Shown piece by piece: positions 20,501 to 29,400 of a DNA stretch of 64,000 bases. A program made the position numbers and the translations under genes. Position 1 is the stretch's first letter; each line of letters starts with the position of its first letter. The notes under the pieces are model-generated. The model did no database searches. It had not been told where the DNA came from and saw nothing but the letters and a program-made list of their open reading frames with translations. The stretch spans positions 31,397-95,396 of the forward strand of contig JAPLUI010000069.1 in NCBI GenBank assembly GCA_026397725.1. Reading direction: 5' to 3'. Source of the stretch: Verrucomicrobiota bacterium (GTDB lineage: Bacteria > Verrucomicrobiota > Verrucomicrobiia > Verrucomicrobiales > Akkermansiaceae).

Positions 20501-20813
20501 TAGTGAGGTGAATGGAAAATATTTCACATCCTATATGAATCTTGCCGAACCCTACGGCTTTGTCTCGTATGGTGCTGGACAGGATTTCAATTCGCCCATG
20601 TTCTATCGGACGTTCCCGGGGAAATTCGGCGCGCGTGCATCCAAACTCTATAAGATGCTGAAGCAGGGGCACCACGACGTGAAGCTTAGCGCCGAGGAGA
20701 TGGAACGTATCATCATTTGGCTGGATTCGGTCTGCCAGTTCTATGGCGTGTATGAAAAAGAGGGCGGCGAGAAGCAACTGCGTGGCGAGTTTGCTGAACC
20801 CACGCTGAAGTGA
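17577..20813 (+). CDS. LamG-HzsA-like beta-propeller dihaem cytochrome c
   Basis: Intact exported protein of about 1078 residues. Signal peptide 1-39 (ARLGIVAGTILVLLSRGGFA). Residues 42-260 form a LamG/concanavalin-like domain (AFWLDAGSATS, VRVAELILFDAVPT-type ending), 290-430 an alpha-rich segment with LLRRKIAFSNPLLNF, 430-830 a beta-propeller related to hydrazine synthase alpha subunit (ISERRGGYLRCGRQC, SFHETNEWSP, WTRWDYVDRHG, NKELIYRDP). Haem sites are CLGCH at residue 900 and CVSCH at 953. Haem attachment implies a periplasmic or extracellular place. The partner and substrate are unknown; hydrazine synthesis is not implied, since the beta and gamma subunits are absent. ATG 17577 follows GGAGG-type purines and is preferred to 17541. 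Low GC relative to the GH2 gene before it. Confidence 0.82.
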   Translation: MKRILTVGSMMSPWMMHQARLGIVAGTILVLLSRGGFAAVPEVVAKTAAFWLDAGSATSMVMENDKVTEWRDARFDGQTFAKKATIHGQAQLMKDKLLGNKPYVWMSAGQFFSFADETKIRAVFWVIRADAPNAFLLGRIGGENGYYDFHRNVDSGNGELWDRTYAANGLRNGATYFNGARIDGTEHELDNNFNLISVVASEPLAANTLAADRSAARAGNIRVAELILFDAVPTDEQRIQVEKYLASKWGLADYGKVVTKMSSISPLSTWLEPAATGKNYPVGEASRQWGVLQHDLRKTDRFKQFASETYCADALVTLEDKDPLTILLRRTQALLNDIQAMRNAPSLESETKALADLVARAKAAAETERRPLFDEALLLRRKIAFSNPLLNFKELLFIKRDLSNVMQHCCDQYYGQQQRTGGGLFVLSDPFGESPAIRDVLAGSGLEIGTRQEMGKDGGSILSPALSYDGKMIAFAYVEGKGSRAHISHVDHANNGHWDKGFCYHLFTVGSDGSNLKQITDGTFNDFSPCFTPAGRIAFISERRGGYLRCGRQCPSFTMFDMAVDGTDMRCLSFHETNEWSPAITHDGMLLWTRWDYVDRHGCTAHHPWITTPDGRNPRPIHGNYSLRYKRADMEMDTRAIPNSQCFVTTGAPHHGQAFGSLMVIDPRVADDDAMAPVKRLTPDAGFPETQGGSQSYGTAWPLSDTYYIAAYEPAEARVGGKQLTFGLYLVDKFGNKELIYRDPQIACVNPMPFRAEKRPPIVPEQRIAAVPAAQRKPADWQAEARGQGTITIADVYKSYLPWPEDAKKISALRIWQIYPASVATAELAHQTGIQIKEGFDSVNLVRTVVGTVPVESDGSAYFKVPTGYEIFFQALDEQGAAIQSMRSSTALVPGEQLSCLGCHEPKGIAPERLPVATPLAMKRTPSLPKPGPEGSLPFSYPKLVQPVLDKNCVSCHADKIKQAKPGGKVPPRLDSEVNGKYFTSYMNLAEPYGFVSYGAGQDFNSPMFYRTFPGKFGARASKLYKMLKQGHHDVKLSAEEMERIIIWLDSVCQFYGVYEKEGGEKQLRGEFAEPTLK

Positions 20814-20823
20814 TGATTGTCAA

Positions 20824-21615
20824 ATGGAGATTAACAGTGAGGAAGACTACCCGCTCTTCAACATGTATGTCCGCGATTTCATGCCGTTCTTCAAATTCCG
20901 CACGAACAAGTATCTCGGTCATGGCGGCGCCCACAATCCGGAGTGCATCTATTTCTGGGGCGATGTGTTTGCCGAAACCTATGGCAACGAACCGTTCGCG
21001 ACTCGTGCCGACAAACTCCAGGCCAGCCAGTGGCACAAGTACGAATGGGTCTCGGGCCCGGAACTGATCGTGTTATTGTTGGACCGCTACGCCTACACCG
21101 AGGATGAAAAATTCCTGCGTGAAACGGTCCTGCCTGCCGCGCGTGAATCGCTCGGGTTCTTTGACCAGCACTACAAAGCCGGGGGCGACGGCAAACTCGA
21201 CATGCAACCGTCACAGGCGCTGGAGACATGGGTGGGGTGCGTCAATCCCATGCCGGAACTCGCAGGCCTGCACGCGACGACCGAGCGCCTGCTGGCCCTG
21301 CCGGGAAACCTAACGAGTTCCGCGGACCGCGCGTTCTGGAAGCAGTTGCAGGCCAAGCTGCCGCCCTTGCCGACCATTAAGACGCCTGACGGCAAGGTCA
21401 TGCTCGCCCCCGCCCAGGTTTACAAACAGAAGCAAAACAGCGAGGTTCCGGAACTCCATGCGGTGTTTCCTTTCCGCCAGATCGCCATCGGCAGACCGAA
21501 TCTGGAGTGGGGGGTGGAAGCGCTCAACCGCAGAACGGAAATGGGCGCCAGTTGCTGGCACCAGGACGATATCTTCATGGCCTGGCTGGGCGAGACCGCG
21601 CAGGCCCGTGAGTAA
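20824..21615 (+). CDS. Truncated DUF5703/GH95-like hydrolase fragment
   Basis: A 263-residue frame without signal peptide that corresponds to the middle of a much longer alpha-barrel protein of the DUF5703/GH95-like group (KYLGHGGAHNPECIYFWGD, EWVSGPELIVLLLDRYAY, ASCWHQDDIFMAWLG). Both ends are missing: family members start several hundred residues earlier and continue after LGETAQARE. An ATG at 20812 overlaps the previous TGA (TGATG) and begins a leader-like sequence (MIVKWRLTVRK) in another frame, so the original start seems to be retained but joined out of frame to the middle. Probably non-functional. Confidence 0.5.
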   Translation: MEINSEEDYPLFNMYVRDFMPFFKFRTNKYLGHGGAHNPECIYFWGDVFAETYGNEPFATRADKLQASQWHKYEWVSGPELIVLLLDRYAYTEDEKFLRETVLPAARESLGFFDQHYKAGGDGKLDMQPSQALETWVGCVNPMPELAGLHATTERLLALPGNLTSSADRAFWKQLQAKLPPLPTIKTPDGKVMLAPAQVYKQKQNSEVPELHAVFPFRQIAIGRPNLEWGVEALNRRTEMGASCWHQDDIFMAWLGETAQARE

Positions 21616-21627
21616 ATCATGAATGAA

Positions 21628-23046
21628 ATGAAAACAAACAATACACACGCGTTATCCATCCATAAAATCATCAGGACGTCGCTGTTGAGCATATGCCTGT
21701 TGACTTGCTTGATGAATTCGCTCATCTCGACCGCGTATGCGGAGGTTCGGCTGCCCCGCCTCCTCAGCGACAACATGGTGCTCCAGCGCGACATGCCGAT
21801 TCCGATCTGGGGCTGGGCCAATCCCAATGAGAAGGTGACCGTCCGCCTTGGGAAGTCGTCAGCTTCCGCGACCGCGGGCACCAATGGCCAATGGTCGGTC
21901 AAGCTGCCCAAGCTGTCGGCGGGCGGGCCCTATCAACTGACGGTGGCCGGGGTGAATACCCTCACGCTCACCAATGTGCTGATAGGCGAGGTCTGGCTCT
22001 GCGCCGGCCAGTCGAACATGGAAAAGCCGATCGGCATTCATCCCGGCCAGCAACCGTGCCTCAATTATGAAAAGGAAATTGCCGCGGCCGACTATCCGGA
22101 GATCCGCCTGATGGAAGTGCCGCCCGAAAATCCACGGACTCCTGGCGATGACATCGCCGGCGCTCAATGGCTGGTCTGCACACCGCAGAACATCGTGGTC
22201 AAACGCGGCGGCGGGCACGGGTATTCCGCATGTGCCTATTTCTTCGGCCGCGAACTTCACAAGGAGCTGAAAGTCCCAGTCGGTTTGATTGCCGCGAGCA
22301 TGAGCGGCTGCCCGTGTGAGCCGTTCACCCCGCCCTCCGGAGAGCGCTGGCTTGGCATGATCAACCCGTTGGTTCCCTACGGCATCCGCGGCTCGATCTG
22401 GTATCAGGGTGAAGCAAATCTTGGAAACGACATGCTCTATCACGACAAGATGAACACCCTCATCACCGGCTGGCGCAAGGCTTGGGCACAGGGCGATTTC
22501 CCCTTCCTGTTCGTTCAAGTGGCGCTGTGCAAATACACCGACGATGTCGAAATGGCCCCCCGCCTGTGGGAGGCCCAGACGGCGACGCTGGATGTCCCCA
22601 ATACCGGCATGGCGGTGACGCATGACATCAGCAGCTACCCCGACTGCCACGCGACTAACAAACAGGAAGTGGGCCGGCGGCTTGCCCTTTGGGCCCTCGC
22701 CAAGACCTACGGGAAGTCTAGCATTGTGTATTCCGGGCCGATCTACAAATCCATGGAAGTCGCGCCCGGCCCAGGACCTGCCAAGATCCGGATCCAATTC
22801 GACCACACCGGCAGCGGCCTGGCCAGCCGGGATGGCAAGCCGTTGGATCATTTCACCATTGCAGGGGAGGACCAGAAATTCGTCGAGGCCAAGGCCGTGA
22901 TCGACGGCAAGAGCGTGTTTGTCTGGAGCAACGTCGTGGCCAAGCCGGTGGCCGTTAGATTCGGCTGGCGGCAGGATGCAGACCCCAACCTCATGAACAA
23001 GGAGGGCCTGCCCGCGCCTTGTTTCCGCACCGACAAATGGAACTGA
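21628..23046 (+). CDS. Sialate O-acetylesterase-type SGNH hydrolase
   Basis: Secreted carbohydrate acetylesterase of about 472 residues. Signal peptide 1-38 (LLSICLLTCLMNSLISTAYA). A beta domain (NMVLQRDMPIPIWGWA) precedes the SGNH domain, whose nucleophile is S129 in CAGQSNME; IWYQGEAN (block III-type) and DCHATNKQEVGRRLA (catalytic Asp-His region) are all present. Length matches the family. It should remove acetyl groups from glycans so that the neighbouring hydrolases can act. ATG 21628 is chosen by comparison with the copy of this leader at 23059; ATG 21619 is three codons upstream. It is the last healthy gene before the decayed patch. Confidence 0.85.
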   Translation: MKTNNTHALSIHKIIRTSLLSICLLTCLMNSLISTAYAEVRLPRLLSDNMVLQRDMPIPIWGWANPNEKVTVRLGKSSASATAGTNGQWSVKLPKLSAGGPYQLTVAGVNTLTLTNVLIGEVWLCAGQSNMEKPIGIHPGQQPCLNYEKEIAAADYPEIRLMEVPPENPRTPGDDIAGAQWLVCTPQNIVVKRGGGHGYSACAYFFGRELHKELKVPVGLIAASMSGCPCEPFTPPSGERWLGMINPLVPYGIRGSIWYQGEANLGNDMLYHDKMNTLITGWRKAWAQGDFPFLFVQVALCKYTDDVEMAPRLWEAQTATLDVPNTGMAVTHDISSYPDCHATNKQEVGRRLALWALAKTYGKSSIVYSGPIYKSMEVAPGPGPAKIRIQFDHTGSGLASRDGKPLDHFTIAGEDQKFVEAKAVIDGKSVFVWSNVVAKPVAVRFGWRQDADPNLMNKEGLPAPCFRTDKWN

Positions 23047-23058
23047 AAGGATCGAGAA

Positions 23059-23540
23059 ATGAAGACAAACAATATGAACGCATTATCTATCAAATAGAAT
23101 CCTCGGGGCGGCGCTGTTGGGCTTGGGCCTGCCGGCACTGCTCTGTTCCGGCGCTGACCTTGTGGCAACCCCGTCCGCACGCCAGGTCTTGTGGTATGCA
23201 CAAGCAGCAGGAGGCTGGGAGTCGGAAGCGCTGCCTATCGACAACGGCCGCCTGGGCGCGATGCTCTTCGGCGCGGCCGACAAGGAAACCGTTCAAATCA
23301 ACGAGGACAGCCTCTGGTTGGGCGACGATAAAGACACGGGCATGTATCAGAATCTCGGCGAGTTCGAGGTGGCGCTGCCGCGGGCCAAACCCGTGACGAA
23401 CTACCGGCGCCGGCACGGACTGCCTCAACCAGCGTGCCAAAGGCTGGCGGACCGGCGAAGCGCCGCACGGCACAGTGACCGAGCAGCTTGACAAAGCGGC
23501 CAAGCGCCCGTACGCCGCGCTGCTGGCGGCGGTTACTACT
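23059..23540 (+). pseudogene. GH95 alpha-L-fucosidase-like pseudogene
   Basis: The leader (MKTNNMNALSIK) copies that of the preceding acetylesterase gene, but a one-base change near 23093 brings a stop; reading on in the next frame gives AALLGLGLPALLCSGADL and then a clear GH95 N-terminus (VLWYAQAAGGWESEALPI, NGRLGAMLFGA, INEDSLWLGDD). After AKPVTNYRR the frame shifts again into CLNQRAKGWRTGEA and AKRPYAALLAA, which is a later part of the GH95 N-terminal domain, and the homology stops where a repeat element starts at 23535. So it has two frameshifts, at least one internal deletion and a lost C-terminal 500 or more residues. Confidence 0.7.
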
Positions 23541-23742
23541 CAGGTCCGCTACTTTCAAGATGCATCAAGAGGATGACAGAATCATTTTTTGACAGAATCA
23601 TTGGAAGAATTCGCATATCCGACGAGGAATAGCCGTTGATGAAAGGGAAGGCAGGCGGATGGACCGCGGTTGCCCAATTCCAATCCTCAATGATTCTGTC
23701 ATCCAATGATTCTGTCACAAAATTCTTCCGTACCTGAGTAGT
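23535..23742 (+). repeat. Palindromic intergenic element, copy 1
   Basis: Bounded by ACTACTCAGGT (23535-23545) and its reverse complement ACCTGAGTAGT (23732-23742). Inside are two CAGAATCATT words on the left and two AATGATTCTGTCA words on the right, so the ends can pair into a long stem. A relative of nearly equal length lies at 57354-57575. No coding capacity is seen; it resembles a REP/MITE-like element. It interrupts the broken GH95 gene. Confidence 0.65.
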
Positions 23743-24060
23743 TACTAAACCTTACATAATCCGCATGTTCGCATGGAATGTATTTGGTAAAATGATGAGG
23801 GGTAAAATGATGAAGAACTGGAATCGGGCTTCCGCTCTCGGGAGTTCTGATCTTTTCTTTGATTTTACCCTTCAGAAATGGACTGGTTCCCGTCGAAAGA
23901 ACCTCTGGCCAAACCGGTTCATGGGCGATGCGATGCTGCCGCCGGACCAGCGGCGGACCAAGACCAACGTGGGCACCTATAACTCAGAGAAGAAAGGGTT
24001 CCGGTCCGGTCTGCCAGGCCCGGTTTTGGTGATGACAGCAGAGCGTGTAGTGAAATAGCT
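23743..24060 (+). other. Non-coding patch with gene debris
   Basis: No intact gene. TTTGGTAAAATGATGA-type words at 23783-23820 recur at 52390. Around 23873-23905 a short stretch reads EMDWFPSK, also found near the end of the gene at 1672 (residues ELEGVKLEMDWFPSK), and 24000-24058 reads like a hydrolase C-terminus (SGLPGPVLVMTAERVVK, stop). These look like scraps of former coding sequence. Confidence 0.35.
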
Positions 24061-24141
24061 TATCGCGCAGGAGGTTACGGATTGGTGCGGTGAGAGTCAC
24101 CTCCCGGCCAACGGGATTTACCGGCGTGGGGGACTGAACCG

Positions 24142-24715
24142 GTGACGATCACGACGAGTTCAGGCAAGGAGCCCATTGCGAAACGACGGGTCCGAATGAT
24201 GCAGGACAACGGCGAGGAGTGCGAGGTGCAACTCAACACCTACTAGGAAATCCGGCGCAGCAAGGGGATTTTGACGAGGTCCTGGAGGGCATGACCCACG
24301 GGACTTCCAGCTCCGGTGTGGGCCAGATGACCGGGACTAGCAAGGGCACGGTCGCCATGGCGTGGAAGGCCCGCAGCAACGAGCTGCTCACGGCGTTCCG
24401 CACGCGGGATCTGACCGGCATCGACGTGCTGGCGAGGTATGTTGACGGCATCTTCCTGGGCCAGGAGCGCTGCGTGGTGGTGGCCATGGCGAGTGACACG
24501 AAGGGATCCAAACACCTGTTGGATTTCGAGGAGGGCAGCAGCGAGAACGCGGAGGTGGTGGATGGCTTGCTGGCCCGGATCGCCGCACGCGGGCTGGTGG
24601 TGGGCGGGATCGGCGGGTGCTGGTGCTGCGCGACGGCAGCGCGGCCACCGACAAAGCGGTGAGCCATTTCTGGCCCGACGTGGTGCAGCAGGAATGCCCG
24701 ACGGTTGATCGAAGC
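24142..24715 (+). mobile_element. Decayed IS256/Mutator-type transposase
   Basis: Fragments in several frames line up with one transposase: KRRVRMMQDNGEECEVQLNT then an in-frame TAG at about 24244; after a shift DFDEVLEGMTHGTS, VGQMTGTSKGTVA, GIDVLARYVDGIFLGQE and KHLLDFEEGSSENAE (24273-24600); after another shift LVLRDGSAATDKA and HFWPDVVQQECP (24617-24705). DGIFLG and the LLVVRDGS-type block are typical of the IS256 catalytic core. The C-terminal third is absent and no terminal inverted repeats were found, so it is a dead element. It lies in the most scrambled part of the window. Confidence 0.7.
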
Positions 24716-24795
24716 TTCACCTCGTCGTCGGCGACGCGGGCGACGGCATCGCCAACGACCACGCCGACTGGGTCAACGTCGTTTTCCGGAAAGAG
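24716..24795 (+). pseudogene. NPCBM-type carbohydrate-binding domain fragment
   Basis: The frame HLVVGDAGDGIANDHADWVN, followed by VVFRK, has the D-HADW signature of the NPCBM domain C-terminal half. It begins right after the transposase debris and has no start codon. A second scrap with NHTDWGNAAFRKK is at 29458-29502. Downstream, 24796-25029 holds no recognisable gene. Confidence 0.5.
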
Positions 24796-25029
24796 AGATC
24801 TCGCCGCTCAAGCACGGGCACGACTCCGCTCTCCGAGCCAAGGAAGCAATTCCAAACAGGATGGGAACGGCCTTTTTGCGCCCTACTAACTTGCTCCCAA
24901 TGATTGATGCGGCCGTCACCATTAATCGGTAAGGACGGTGGCGAAAGTCACGTAGCGACAGGACCCGTTACCATGCGAGACACCCACCAGCCAAACAACC
25001 GAACCCACTCAATGAACAGAGAGAGGAAG

Positions 25030-26403
25030 ATGAGCGCCATTTACATCATGAAAGGAACGATCAGCGTTTTCACGCTTGCGATCACGGCTGCGGCATTTGC
25101 CGGGCAGAACGATGTATCTCTCAAATGCGGAGTCGCCGAGACGGTCATTACCCGGGTGAAAGACCGGCAGGAAGTCTATGGCGAATTGAATGCGCGCGCC
25201 CTGGTGTTCGCCGCTGCGAACCAGCGTGCGGCCTTGGTCACGCTGGATATCGGCACCTTGGGCAACGACTACGCGAAAGACCTGCTCAAAGGGATCAGCA
25301 ATGCCACCGGCATTCCGGCGGAGAACCTTCTCATCAACCCGAGCCACACCCACAATGCACCCGGCGTGGACGGGCGCAACATGTCGCCCGAATCACGCAC
25401 ATGGCTGGCTGGCGTGCTCGCGGAACTGGTTGCCAGCGCAGCCGGGCACTTGGAACCGACGACCCTGCGTTATGGCCGTGCCCCGGTTCAAGTCGGCTTC
25501 AACCGCCGCCTGATGGTGGACGGCCATGTGACCATGGAGCCGAACCGCCAAGGCGCGGTTGTGCCCTGGGTGGATGTGCTGGCCGTCCACGGCCTGAAGG
25601 GCAAGCGGATCGCGGTGCTGTTTTCGCACGCCGCACATCCGGTGATCGTCCACAGGTCGAGCGGCACCACCGGCCCCGACTATCCGGGCTTCGCCGTGAC
25701 GCACCTGCGCCGCCTGCTGTCCACCAAGGATGGGGAGGCGGTGGGCATCTTCATGTTCGCGCAAGGGTGTGGCGCCAACATCAACGGCTATCCGCTCAAC
25801 GGCGGGCTCGACAAGTGCGAGACCGCAGGGCTCTCCCTGGCCACTGCGGTGGTTCAAGCGTTGGCCAACGCAAAGGAAATTGCATCCGGTTCGCCAACGG
25901 TCCGTTCCACGACCCTTTCACTCCCGCTCCAGAACCCACCCCCGCTGGCCGAGTGCAAGGCGAATTTGGCGAATCAACCGGACAACCAGCGGTATCAGGG
26001 TTTGCTGAAACTTGTCGAGAGCGGCCAGCCGCAATTCAAGCCGCTCCCCGTGCGCGCGCTGGCCATCGGCGACCTGTGCATCGTCGGCTTCGCGGGCGAG
26101 ATGTTTGCCGAGTATCAGTTGTGGTTGGACCAGGCATCGCCCTTCAAGCACACATTTGCACTGAGTTATACCAATGGTTATGCGGGATACATCGGCACGG
26201 CAGACGACTACAAGCTGGGACCGGCGGGCGGCTACGAGACCTGGGAGTTTCCGACGGGCAATCCGCCATGGCTGCCGCTCAGACCGGCGGCTGAAACCCA
26301 AGTCCGCGACGGCGTGCTTAAACTGCTCACCGGGTTGAAGTCACAGGCCACCAGTCGCGATGGGCGCCCGTTGTCAGACCAACCTGAACCAGCGACGAAA
26401 TGA
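25030..26403 (+). CDS. Neutral ceramidase-like secreted protein
   Basis: Exported protein of about 457 residues resembling the N-terminal domain of neutral/alkaline non-lysosomal ceramidases. Visible marks are NARALVFAAANQRAALVTLD, the zinc-site-like NPSHTHNAPG, SHAAHPVIVHR, AQGCGANINGYPLNGG and YTNGYAGYIGT. In PVC-group genomes such proteins accompany sugar-degrading genes and their substrate is unknown, so the ceramidase name is a family label. ATG 25030 has GAGAGGA a few bases before it and a signal peptide (TISVFTLAITAAAFA); 25012 and 25048 are alternatives. Its stop overlaps the next start (ATGA at 26400-26403), implying coupled translation with the GH2 gene. Confidence 0.78.
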   Translation: MSAIYIMKGTISVFTLAITAAAFAGQNDVSLKCGVAETVITRVKDRQEVYGELNARALVFAAANQRAALVTLDIGTLGNDYAKDLLKGISNATGIPAENLLINPSHTHNAPGVDGRNMSPESRTWLAGVLAELVASAAGHLEPTTLRYGRAPVQVGFNRRLMVDGHVTMEPNRQGAVVPWVDVLAVHGLKGKRIAVLFSHAAHPVIVHRSSGTTGPDYPGFAVTHLRRLLSTKDGEAVGIFMFAQGCGANINGYPLNGGLDKCETAGLSLATAVVQALANAKEIASGSPTVRSTTLSLPLQNPPPLAECKANLANQPDNQRYQGLLKLVESGQPQFKPLPVRALAIGDLCIVGFAGEMFAEYQLWLDQASPFKHTFALSYTNGYAGYIGTADDYKLGPAGGYETWEFPTGNPPWLPLRPAAETQVRDGVLKLLTGLKSQATSRDGRPLSDQPEPATK

Positions 26404-29400
26404 ACACTAACAAACTAACAACAGGGCATCAGTTTTCCTCATGGTTCCGAACGGCAGTTGCCGCAGGTTCCTGCTGGTGTTTTCTGCTTCTCTGTGGCGG
26501 CGCCTTCGGGGCGGACACGCGGTTTCCCCAGCCCGGTGGCAAGTTGTTGCTGGCTGCGGATTGGCAACTGCAATCGTCCGTGCTGGTGTCGGATGATGGC
26601 GCGACGATTTCCGCGCCCGGCTATCAACCGAAGGACTGGTATGACGTTTCCGCCCCCACCACGGTCCTGAACGCGCTGACCAAGCATGGCGTTTATCCCG
26701 ACGTGCGGTTCGCCCTGAACGCCTACCGCGTGCCCGACGCATCCGATGAATTCAACGCGACGCACGACCTGGCCAAGTTCAGCCATCTGCCGGACAAACG
26801 CAATCCGTGGAGTGATCCATGGTGGTTCCGCAAGGAGTTCACGCTGCCCGCGCTGCCCGCCGGCCAGCGGGTGTGGCTCCACTTCGACTCTATCAATTAT
26901 CGTGCCGAGGTCTGGCTCAACGGCAACCAGGTCGCTGATCGCGAACAGATGGTCAGCATGAACCAACGCTTCGCCTTCGAGGTGTCACGCTGGGCGCTGG
27001 CCGGACCTAACAGCCTGGCGGTCAGGAGCTGGCGGGTGGATCACGTCGGCTCGCCCGGATCGCAGTTGGTTCCGCTCGCGAACAATCGCTCCGAGGACCA
27101 TGGCAGCGATGGCCCGAAGGATTTCGCCGTGCAACTGGCCAGCGGCTACGACTGCTTTCCGCCCATTCCGGATCGTTATCTCGGCATCCTGCAGGACGTG
27201 TGGGTCGAGTTCAGTGGCCCGGTGACCCTCCGCGACCCCTTCGTGGTGACCGAACTGCCGCTGCCACATACCGACCGCGCCAAGTTGAAGATATCCGCCA
27301 CCTTGGCCAATGCGGGCGACCAACCGGTCAGCGGCGTGTTGAAGGGTTCCATCGCCGGAGAGAAACTGGCTTTTGAAATGCCGGTGACCCTCCAGGCGGG
27401 TGAGTCGAAGCCGGTGGCCTTTGACCCCGCGCCCGTGATGAAGAACCCGAAGCTGTGGTGGCCTAACGGCTACGGCGCGCAACCGCTGTACGACCTCAAC
27501 CTGCAATTCATCGCGGGGACGAGCGTGTCCCACGCGCAGACGCTGCGCTTCGGCGTGCGCCAGATCACCTGTGAGATGCACGAACTCAACGGTCACTTCG
27601 GGCGCCGCATCCAGATCAACGGCCAGAGGATCTTCGCCCGCGGCGGCTATATCCAACCCGAGGCCCTGATGGACTGGACGCCGGAGCGGATCGACACCGA
27701 GATTCGCTACTACGCCGGGGCAAACCTCAACCTGATTTACTTCGAGGACCTCGCCAACCCGCCCGACTGGCTGTTCGACGCCTGCGACCGTTACGGCGTG
27801 ATGATCGGCCAGTGTTTCTATGGTTGTTCATGGATGCAGTCCGGGTCGAAATATCCGGGCGACGTTCCCTTGGTCATCAAGTGCAGCCGGGATATCATCA
27901 AGCGTTACCGCAATCACCCGAGCCTGGTCATGTATATGGCGAGCAATGAAGGCAGAACGCGCGAGGAGGTGTACCGTCCGTGGCGTGCGAGCGTCATCGA
28001 ACTGGACGGCAGCCGCTTCATCATTCCCTCGAACCAAATGCCCAGCGTGGCCCCGGACCAAGTGGAACCGTGGTTTCGTGACGACATGCCCACCGGGATG
28101 ACGGATGACGGATCCCGTTCCTATGGCTGGGAGGATGCGGCCGTGTACTACCACTGGGTGCGAAACGAGCCGACCTGGATGTTCAAGACGGAGAACGGTT
28201 CGGCCTCCCTGCCCCCGCTGAGCAGCCTCGCCAAGTTCATTCCGAAGCTCGGCGAAGGCCCCCCCGGCCCGACGTTCCCTCTGGATGCCACCTGGGCCCA
28301 TCATGGCGCCAATCAGTATTACCAGCCGTACGATGAAGCCGTGCGGCGACTCTATGGCGTGCCGCAGACCGCCGCCGACTATGTCTGGCAGGGGCACCTC
28401 GCCACCGCCGATCAGCACCGCGGCATGTTCGAAGCCGTCAATCACCGGATGTGGGACATCACCAGCGGCTTCACCCAATGGAAGATCAATTCCGCCTGGC
28501 CTGACGTGCAGTGGCAGATCTTCGACTGGTTCCTCAAGCCGATGGTGAGTTATTATTATATCAAGCTCTCTAACGAACCGGTTCACATCCAATTGGGAAT
28601 GCATGAGCCGATGGTCACGGTGGTGAATCACTCGCTCGAACCACGCAGCGGTCTCAAGGTGCGCGCCAGGGTGCTAGACCCGGCGATGCGTGTGCTCTTC
28701 GACAAGCAGGTGAACGCGGAGGTGACGGCCAATTCATACCGTGATATCTTTGAATTGCCACCACTGGCGGATTTGCCACCGGTGTATTTTGTCAGGTTGG
28801 ACATGAGTGATGCGGCCGGAAAACGCATTTCGGACAACCTGTACTGGCTCCCGGCCCAGCGGGGCGAATCCATGCAGTCGTTGCATGCACTGCCATCAGT
28901 CAGACTTGTGGCGAGTTGCAAAGTCGAAAGCCATGGCCTGGAAAAACTCGCCCGGGTGAAAATCAGCAACCCGACGGACCGCCTCGCCTTGTTCGTCCAG
29001 TTGGCGCTCACGCAGGGCCACGGCGGCGGTGAAATCCTGCCAGTCTTTTGGGATGACAATTACTTCAGCCTCATGCCGGGTGAAACACGCGATGTCATGG
29101 CCCGTTTTGCGGCGGCCGATGCCGGTTCGGCCGAGCCCATTCTCGAGGTCGGAGGCTGGAATACCGAAACGGACTTCGACTGCAGTTCCGTGGCAGTCTC
29201 GGCCACCTCCCCCAAGGCTGGAGCGCCGGTCAAAGTCACCGCCACCATCGCGGATACGTTCCTCGACGGGTCCCGGGTCGTCGCCCGGTGGGATGGCATC
29301 CCCGCCGCCTCTGCCTTCGCCTGGGCACGCAACGGCAAGACCCAAACGGTGACGCTTCTGCTAGAAGCCCCGTCGGCCGGCAAGCATGTGCTGGCCGTGG

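Noticed and set aside
10055..20813. A true hydrazine synthase locus
   Set aside because: Only alpha-subunit-like proteins are present, in several diverged copies, next to sugar hydrolases; beta and gamma subunits are missing.
24061..24141. Possible group II intron end (GGTGCGGTGAGAGTC-like string)
   Set aside because: No domain V hairpin or reverse transcriptase was found; the resemblance is too short.
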